From contig JAFFSR010000308.1 of NCBI GenBank assembly GCA_017163975.1, positions 466,861-530,860 of the forward strand: a stretch of DNA of 64,000 nucleotides, read 5' to 3'. This document shows positions 56,289 to 64,000 of this stretch, piece by piece. The DNA comes from Anastatus disparis. Taxonomy: Eukaryota > Arthropoda > Insecta > Hymenoptera > Eupelmidae. Positions within the stretch are counted from its first letter, which is position 1. Each line of letters opens with the position of its first letter. The position numbers were made by a program, and so were the translations under genes. Below the pieces are notes generated by a model. That model had not been told where the DNA came from, did not search any database, and was given only the letters and a program-made list of their open reading frames with translations.

Positions 56289-58765
56289 TGTAACGTTTTT
56301 CCCTTTCGGGTGGGGAAAATACGTATAACTCCTGTTGCCAGACGCTTCAACGAGTTACCAGGGTAAGATCGGCTGGAGTTGGAGGGATCGGACGGCGGAA
56401 CCCACGTGAAAAAAATTTATAAAGATAATATAAACATTTTATAAAACCTAACTTATAAAGTTTTTATAAAGAATTGGTTCTATAAAGTTTATATAAAAAT
56501 TGTATAAAGCCTCACAAACTTTTATAAAATAAGTATTACAAATTTTGTGAACTTTACATATATAAATAATAATAATATCAATTAAAAAACTTTTTAATAT
56601 TTAAAACAGCTATGCGTTCGTCCAGTAGTAACGACAAGAAAATGTATTCGTATTATCAAAAATTCAAGACTATAGCTTCGACTATCACCATTCTCCTCTT
56701 GATGCAGATGAAAAATAAGTTTACAATTAGGTATTTATTCGTATTCACCTGAAAAGATAAAACAAAAAATCACAAAGTATATGACCTTTTAAGTAAATTA
56801 TATTTTATTGTAAGGTTAGAAAAGGTTGTATTTATTTTATGAATATTTTTTTGAAGAAAAATAAAATATACTTATCTGATGTGATTTTACCGCTTGACGC
56901 CGCTCAATGGAATACTCCTTTTACAGCTTTTGCTATTTTTTTATATTTTTTCTTTTAATAAATTCAACATTATTGTAACGAGCAGAGAATTTGTAAACAT
57001 CATAACCGAAAAAATTTTTTGTCATATTTCAAATGTAAGATCGATATCTGTCTTCAGTCTTTTTTTCATACCTACATTCAAGTATGACGAAAAATTTTTC
57101 GGTTATGATGTTTACAAATTCTCTGCTCGTTACAATAATGTTGAATTTATTAAAGAAAAAATATAAAAAATAGCAAAAGCTTTTAAAAAGGAATTTCATT
57201 GAACGGCGTCAAGAGGCAGAACCACATCAGATAAGTATATTTTATTTTTCTTCAAAAAAATTAATTCATAGAATAAATACAACCTCTTCTAACCTTACAA
57301 TAAAATATAATTTACTTAAAAGGTCATATACTTAGTGATTTTTTGTTTTATCTTTTCAGATGAATACGAAATATTTTTAAATACCAAATTGTAAACCCAT
57401 TTTTCACCTGCATCAAGAGGAGAATGATAATATTCGAGGCTATAGTTTTGAACTTTCTGATTTTGCCGATGCATTTTCTTCTGCAGGATGAACGCATGGC
57501 TGACTTAACTATTACAACAATTTTTAATATAAATAAGTATAGTTTATAAAATTTGTAATATTTATTTCATAAAAGTTTGTGTGGCTTTATACAATTTTTA
57601 TATAAACTTTATAGAACCAATTCTTTATAAAAACATTATAAGTTAGGTTTTATAAAATTTTTATAAAACCTTTATAATTTTTTTTTACGTGGGAAAGTAA
57701 AGGAAAGTAACCAGGTTTAACACGTTTGGTTATACTAGGGAGTACCTTAGCTTTATTGTACTCTTAATGCTCGTACACAACGACGCTTATGAATGTAGAA
57801 TGGTAATAACGTGTTAATCAAAGATAACCCTAATATCTTTATACAATGCAAATAAACTAACCTAACCTTAAGTGTAATTTACAAAAATAATTAATGTCTT
57901 GTTTAGATCGGCCACTTGACGGCTATTAAATATATTCAATAAAAGAAATAAATTTAATTCGTGTAATGAAACTAAATAAGAAATCGTAAATAAAATTGCA
58001 AGTTTTAAAAATAAAAGAAAGTAATTGAATTGATTAATTGTTAATTAGTTTTGGCGGAGTTCGGCCGGGTTGGTCGGTTTTCCGTCGACGGCCTTTTCCT
58101 GTAACAATAAAAATAAGAAAAGAAACCAAAAGATTAATTACTAATTTAGTTGACCGTTTAAATAAAATACGCGAGGCTTAAATGATAAATTAATATGCTA
58201 AGACTACGGCGGAATTGGGTGGGCGACACCCTTAATCTAATATAATTAATAACTAAGAAATAACGGTCGGACGGAGTGCAAATAATTAAATGCGGCGGGT
58301 GGACGACACCCTTCATTTAATTTAATACGCGGTTGTGAAAAATCTATCAAGATTTTGGGTAGACGACACCCTTAAATTCAACGGCGCAACGGCAGGTATG
58401 CGGCGGACAAAAGGTTGCTAGTGTATGCTTTTGGATAGCATAGCCTTACGCCAGCGTGCTCACTTGGCGTAATTCTATGCTGTCGGTATATGCATTAGAG
58501 TGTAGGCCAGCGTGCTCACTCGGTCTACCCTCATGTGCGAAAGAGAGAGAAGCTAGGTCTTCTACAAGAGAAGGAAGCCAGCTACTACTTCTCTCACTCT
58601 CTCTTAGCCTAGCGTGCTCACTCAGGTAAAGAGGGGAGGAGAGACTGTAGTCTACACAGCGTGCTGAGCTTAGCTTCTCGGCCTCTTATATACTCCGGCC
58701 TCATTTTTCTTAATGCGTGTGGCGGCGTTTGGGGTTGCCACCTGGCGGCTGAGCCAGGTGTAGAA
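56289..58765 (-). mobile_element. LTR-like block inserted in the satellite, carrying a foldback
   Basis: Starts TGTAACGTTTTTCCC; on the minus strand a TATATAAGAGG box near 58690 suggests a promoter. Internal repeats: GACGACACCCTTA at about 58226, 58304 and 58363 and CCAGCGTGCTCACT at about 58452, 58513 and 58613. Similar in start and repeat style to the LTR at 13101. A diverged relative at 59220-59400 lacks the foldback. The right border is uncertain; satellite phrase ACAGATGTTTCC is present on both sides. Confidence 0.55.
56401..57693. mobile_element. 1.3-kb foldback element inside the LTR-like block
   Basis: Ends CCCACGTGAAAAAAATTTAT and its mirror to ACGTGGG, arms over 600 bp each, loop near 57040. 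The related sequence at 59260 shows the uninterrupted site. Confidence 0.85.
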
Positions 58766-59020
58766 CAGATGTTTCCTAATGCTGGGCTCTAACCTAAAAA
58801 TTGGTTCGAATATTCCAGTATCGGTTTTTTTATATGTTCTGACTAGATGCAGGTCTCATTCTGTATTCTATAGAAAAAACATTGCAATACATGTATCAGA
58901 ATTTTTACAGATGTTTCCAAATGCTGGGCTCTAACCTAAACATTGGTTCGAATATTTCAGTACCGGTTTTTTTAAGCATACTGACTAGATGCAGGTCTAA
59001 TTCTGTATTCTATTCTGTAT
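58766..59020 (+). repeat. Satellite array resumed, two units
   Basis: ACAGATGTTTCCTAATGCTGGGCTC and a second unit match the main array. Confidence 0.9.
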
Positions 59021-59219
59021 TATTTAGATAAACAAAAAAAATAAACAAAAATTAAATTAAATTGGTTGATTTAATCTAATTTAAACAAAAAACTTTTCTT
59101 TTTCTTGATTCAGGCTGGTGTTCCCAGCTCTAGTTTGTCTCTAAGAATTACCTAAAATCAAAAACATTTAAAATATGAATTAAGATAATAAGGTCTTATA
59201 TGCACACTTATATATATAT

Positions 59220-59400
59220 AGATATATAGCCAGGATAAGATCGATAGGAAGTAGAAAGGATAGAAGGCGGACGAGATCAAGAAAAATAAACCGGCTTTAA
59301 CACATTTGGTTATATTAGAGAATATCTAGAATTTATTTGTACTCTTTTAACTCAGATGTACAACTGCGATTACAATGTGAAAATCACTTCAGGGGTAAAA
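59220..59400 (-). repeat. Diverged LTR fragment
   Basis: Parallels 56345-56400 plus 57705-57800: CAGGATAAGATCG, GGCGGA, then TTTAACACATTTGGTTATATT and TTGTACTCTTTTAA. Confidence 0.7.
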
Positions 59401-59463
59401 CATACCCAATAAAATCTTTTCTGGCCGCTGCCCAATGCAATGTTGCCGCTTTCTGGCGTCGTC

Positions 59464-59612
59464 GGGCAGAAAAATAGCATACGACCCATGGCCAGTAAAG
59501 AAAGCCTCAGATCACGTTTGTCAACTTCGGCTTCGCCTCAGCCGATAATTACACGTGATCTGAGACATTTCTTTTTTCTAGCCTGGGTCGTCAACATACT
59601 ATTTCCCGAAAA
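59464..59612. repeat. Hairpin element, AATAGTA family
   Basis: AAATAGCATACGACCCATGG pairs with GGGTCGTCAACATACTATTT; the core has AACTTCGGCTTCGCCTCAGCCG and GATCACG/CGTGATC. Confidence 0.75.
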
Positions 59613-60667
59613 CCCCAAAACATGTCAACTTTATTTTTTATTTTCTACATGATAGTATTTAGATTTATAACCGAATCCAGCTAATTTCATAAATTATATA
59701 CGAAAAAAAACAAAAAAATTACATCTACTCCTAAAAATAGGGGTTGTAATCGTTTGGCATAAAAGTTATGGCCATAGAAGCAACTTTTTATATAATCAAT
59801 TTGCCGTTGATTTCATTCAAAAACTCCTAAAACTTTTCGAGATACAAAAAAACTGTTTTTGGAGATAAAGTTGATGGATGATTTTGACTCCTTAAATCGA
59901 CGAATTTGCACTTAAAAATACGTGTCTAATATTTGTTCAAGTACTAAAACATATCATAAAAAGAAATAAATCGATGAGGTACACCTGGAGTAATTTTTCT
60001 TATTTCACAGCCGAAATTATTTTGATACAGTTCTACTTGAATATTTTTTTTCGAAATAAATTTTTGATAAACTCAGTTCGTTACAATAATTCATACATAT
60101 ATCTAATTAGAGATCATTAGATGTATGTGCTAAAATTCAAATGTGATTTATAGTTGTATCAGATATTTAATATTACAATTGATTTAAGATTTATAAATCA
60201 TATTTCTTGAAGGGATGTAAAATACTTACATGACAGTTTTAAAATTTTGTATTCTTAATCTAAAGTTTTATAAATATTTCTATATTAATAATAAAAAGCA
60301 CGACATAAACATATTCCAAAAAATTTTTTAATAAAAACGAAAAATTCGAAAAACTGCAATGTTGGTAAATATAAATAATATAATTTATTACATTACTTTA
60401 ACATTTACAAGTGACGAAACGGCCAATAAAGTGGCTCTGCAAAGATTAATGGGCTGATATATTTTATATGAAAAAAATATATTGTTACGTCCAGTCACTT
60501 TCATAAGTCTACTTGGTCGTACTAATTTTTGTTTACGGTAGGATACTTCCGATGCAGCAGAGTAGGGAGACTGAATCCTTACTCTTTGCGTAGTTTGTGG
60601 CCGTAAAAAATTCTTTTTTAACCCTCCAGGCGCAAAGTAGTAAAAAGTGCTTCTTCGTTTCTGTTGG

Positions 60668-60826
60668 GTTCAAAAATAGTATATGCACCACGGGTGTTAA
60701 TTGTCCCTCGTGTAAATTTCGCGCTCTCGCTTCACTCGGGCGACAAACTCACATTTGGGACAAAATTCCTGATCTCCCTTCCTTGGTACATAATGTACTA
60801 TTTCTTGTCTGTAGCACGAAGACGTA
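60668..60826. repeat. Hairpin element, AATAGTA family
   Basis: Begins AAAATAGTATATGCACC and ends GGTACATAATGTACTATTTC, core CGCGCTCTCGCTTCACTCGGGCG. Confidence 0.65.
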
Positions 60827-60894
60827 GTACCTTCCTCCGGTCGCCTACTTCGTTGTAAATTAGATGGTTTAAAATAATTACGTTGACAGAATTT

Positions 60895-61030
60895 TGTTTA
60901 CTAATTATTGATTTATTTATTTTACACTTAGCGAGTTGTAAATACAAGTCGCGTAATTATAAATATTTTTATAAATATTTTGTTCACAAATCATTCGCTT
61001 ATGTATGAGGCCTTAGTATAATTTATCTCA
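60895..61030. repeat. Dispersed direct repeat (also 61770-61945)
   Basis: TTAGCGAGTTGTAAATACAAGTCGCGTAATTATAAA here recurs twice in tandem at about 61796 and 61898, split by the foldback at 61031. Confidence 0.75.
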
Positions 61031-61714
61031 CTAGGAGAGTAACTCTTGTTTGGATCACGAATCTTGCTGTGACTTGCGGATATGTTTTATACATAAAATC
61101 ATGAAAAAAGCCGCGAGCATTCGGTCTAACATTCAATCATTCCAAGATTATGAGCTATTTTGTTCAATTTCTTTCAAAAATCATTGTTTATAATATTGAA
61201 TATTACTCCCCAGTAGGAACTTCTAAGTTCATTTCGCAAAATTCTAATTAAAGTTGAGATTAAAACGTTTTGATTAAAAAAAAAAGTGTTCAAAACGCTC
61301 AACCCATTCAAAAGTTATGGAAAAATAAAAGTTGTTATTAAAATTGTTCTAAAATTAGCATAAAATTAAAATTAAATTTCCATAAAATTATTGTGCTGAT
61401 TTTTTTTCATATTTTTCATTTCGCTATAACTTTTAAACAGGTTGAGTTTTTTGAACGCGTTTTTTTTTTACCAAAAAGATTTAATCTCAATTTTTACTAG
61501 AATTTGGCAGAATGAACTTGGAAGCTCCTATTGGGGAGTAATATTCAATATTATAAACAATGATTTTTTAAAGAAATTGAACAAAATAGCTTATAATCTT
61601 AAAATAATCGAGCGTTAGACCAAATGCTCGCGGCTTTTTTCATGATTTTATGTATAAAAACATATCTACAAGTTACAGCAAGATCCTTGACCCAAACAAG
61701 GATTACTCTCCTAG
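61031..61714. repeat. 684-bp foldback element with CTAG ends
   Basis: CTAGGAGAGTAACTCTTGTTTGG and its mirror to CTCTCCTAG, arms of about 320 bp. Same family of ends as 12252-12917. No ORF. Confidence 0.85.
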
Positions 61715-61949
61715 TCAGCCAAATTATAGATAAAGATTATACGAGCAAATAAAAGCGTTCACAAATTTCAGTTGACTAATTATTTATTTATTTCAATTCA
61801 GCAAGTTTGTAAATACGAGTTACGCAATTATAAAATGTTATATAAATATTTCGTTGATAAATTTATTTATTTATGAACGAGACTTTAGTATATTTTAACT
61901 TAGCAAGTTTGTAAATACGAGTCGCGCAATTATAAAATAATATTTTATA

Positions 61950-62690
61950 GCACTGCGGGACCTAAATCCGCACTTAGGTAACACTTTTCTGTTACCTAGG
62001 TGGCACTTTTTTACACGGTACAATAATGAATTTACTTAGGTAACGTACGTATATAAAAAGAAATAATTTTATATGTAAATTATTTTTTAAAGTATTTTCA
62101 TAAATAACAATAAGCTTTAGTATATTGAAACTCTTTTACATTAACATTCTTCAAATTAAATAACAATTATAAGCAAGTAAGATACGAGTAAAACTAAAAT
62201 TGATAGTAGCGTAACATGTAAAGCGAAGAGGTATAGTCATTTCAGCGTTGTATTATAAAATGCTACGGGGAACCCCCTATTACTACACACGATTGCTATT
62301 CCTATACTAAACATGTTACCTCCTCACCGCTCCTACGACGCTAATTCATACGTGAAACAAAATTTCAATTTATGACTTCATAGAAGATGATTTCAACAAA
62401 CAATTTCACATAATATCAATAATATTGATAAAAATTAATTATTATTACACATTTTGAGTATATTTTTGAAATTATATTCTTTTTTTCTTTTTCGATCTAT
62501 TATTCATGGAGTGTTTAGTTTTAGTTTATTTATAGTTTTCTTTCTTTTTTTTCGATTTATCATTCACAGAATGCGTAGTGTTTGGTTTTTATAGTTTTCG
62601 CTTTTATTTTTTGAATTATAATTCGTGAGTGCATAGTTTTTGTTTATTACTGATTTTGAAGAGTACAGATTTAATTTGGCGGATTTATGT
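61950..62690. other. AT-rich non-coding stretch
   Basis: A short inverted pair TTAGGTAACA/TGTTACCTAG sits at 61974-62000. TTCTTTTTTTTCGATTTATCATTCA-type phrases repeat loosely at 62485, 62547 and 62610. No gene. Confidence 0.4.
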
Positions 62691-62697
62691 CCCACGT

Positions 62698-62842
62698 GCT
62701 GCAAAATAGTATACGATACTCGTGACCTTAGTGGAACTTTATTACAGGCACTATGTTATCGCCCTCGCTGCGCTCGGGCGATAACTCCGGCCGCGTAATA
62801 AAGTGCCACTTAGGTCACTTGTATCGTAATGTACTATTATAA
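62698..62842. repeat. Hairpin element, AATAGTA family
   Basis: GCAAAATAGTATACGATAC to GTATCGTAATGTACTATTAT, core TATCGCCCTCGCTGCGCTCGGGCGATA. Confidence 0.8.
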
Positions 62843-62849
62843 AATATTT

Positions 62850-64000
62850 TGTTAACCAAATATTAATTTGTTCGAGCCGTAACAGTATTGATGTTTGAAT
62901 AATACCTACACGCGCGATTTCAAGTTTCTGTTTTTTATAATTACTATATATATTTAGAGATTTTATTAAGAGAGTGAACTGAAATATTGAATATATATAG
63001 GTATTAATTCATAAAAAAAAATTATGCATTCACGATTATGCGAATCTAACAATATCATAAATATATGTTCATGATGACATGTATTTTAAGCTGTAATCCA
63101 TAAATTAATTTTAATATTTCAAAATTTTAGAAGCTTCTTATTTCAATTAACAAGTAATTCGTGGATTCCAACTCACAACCGAATCAAGGTTGGATATTGG
63201 CTATTCGAACCATGACGGTATATGACGTCATATCGGTACTCTAAGGGTTTGAATGGGTGATTTGTTTTATAAATTAAGTCGCACGCATCCATCGCAATAC
63301 TTTAACATCTTATTATAATGAAAAAATATTTTTATTCTCTTACCCTTCTGTTTTATTATTAATTTAATATTTATGTGATTTACTATGTTCACTTTACATA
63401 ATAATTTTCTGATATATTCAATCACACTAAGTGAAACTTATTTTGTTGAATTTAATTATAACAAACTTTCAATTTTTATATTTATAATTATGAATTTTAA
63501 TATTGCCAAAATACATCTTATGCCGTATATTTAAAATTAAGTTTTATAAAGCTATATTATTTTTTAAATTAATTTTTGAATATACTCGAAAACTATTTTT
63601 TAAAATATAATAGTATAATATTTGTAATTGCTTTATAAATATTATTAATAAAATAAAATAAAGATTGTAAAGAGACCAGCAAAAAAAGATATACATTCAA
63701 AGAAAGTATCAATTAAATTTAATTAAACTATTGTTAAATTCAGAAACTTAAAAACAAATACAAGAATCGCGAGTCCAAGATGTGCTTGCACAAATTAGAA
63801 AAGCCACGTTATCAGAGTACTTCTTTTTCTGCTGACTCTATTCAATTTTATATTCATTTGTATTTTACTTTTACATGTCAATAAAATAAAATATTAAAAC
63901 GATAATAATAAATGTTTTAATCTCCTTTTAACAAAATATTCTAAATTATCAGACCATTCATTGCCCTCCCATTAAGATGTCTTTTACTTATTTAACTAAA
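62850..64000. other. AT-rich non-coding stretch to the window end
   Basis: No gene or repeat pair recognised; a TATATGACGTCATAT palindrome lies at about 63220. Confidence 0.4.

Noticed and set aside
56894..57166. 90-codon ORF
   Set aside because: It spans the loop of a long palindrome and is AT-rich by-product sequence.
59440..60858. ORFs of 64-76 codons
   Set aside because: They read through GC-rich hairpin elements; no conservation or promoter.
1..64000. Prokaryotic operon reading, suggested by the ATGA overlap at 1128
   Set aside because: Introns, Pol III boxes, LTR retrotransposons and TATA/initiator promoters show a eukaryotic genome; the overlap is internal to a virus-like element.

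Overview
The window is AT-rich eukaryotic DNA made almost entirely of mobile elements nested in one another. Intron signals (GTAAGT donors, pyrimidine-rich acceptors), TATA plus TCAGT-type initiators, Polinton/Maverick, Copia, Pao and pogo elements, a tRNA-derived SINE and many TTAA-flanked or foldback elements point to an arthropod. A hymenopteran such as a parasitoid wasp is my guess from the feel of the proteins; no species marker is present. I see no ordinary single-copy host gene.

Region 1 (1-4590) is the capsid/protease end of a Polinton: the C-terminus of a capsid-like protein, a 233-aa conserved protein, an adenain-type protease, a frameshifted gene and two small genes, running into AT-rich terminal repeats. 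Region 2 (4600-13000) is mostly non-coding: foldback repeats, a hypothetical split gene (6125-6697) and a decayed Mutator-like transposase (8230-9400). Region 3 (12980-20030, resuming at 27133-27361) is the DNA polymerase B end of a second Polinton on the minus strand. It is decayed, carries a solo LTR in its terminal repeats, a TTAA element in polB, and a complete Copia element (20036-27132) that splits the acidic N-terminal coding sequence with a 5-bp target duplication.

Region 4 (27.4-35.4 kb) holds exon-like fragments of an OB-fold-like gene with a TTAA foldback at a splice acceptor, a Pao fragment abutting a pogo-like transposase, and in that a TTAA foldback carrying a SINE. Region 5 (35.4-40.2 kb) has an inverted copy of the Polinton capsid end, a solo LTR, foldbacks, a 178-bp tandem duplication full of TGACGTCA sites, and a split gene fragment.

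Region 6 (40217-50352) is the most interesting: a 10.1-kb unit bounded by about 1.05-kb, nearly identical terminal inverted repeats and holding one spliced minus-strand gene of four exons (about 840 codons). The gene has two N-terminal Cys/His modules and an acidic core resembling an RNase H-like transposase. I cannot place it in a named transposon superfamily. Its first intron and promoter flank carry large foldback elements.

Region 7 (50.4-64 kb) holds another Polinton scrap, a decayed unrecognised coding region, a second pogo-like element, a roughly 143-bp satellite interrupted by an LTR-like block with a 1.3-kb foldback, and further dispersed palindromes.
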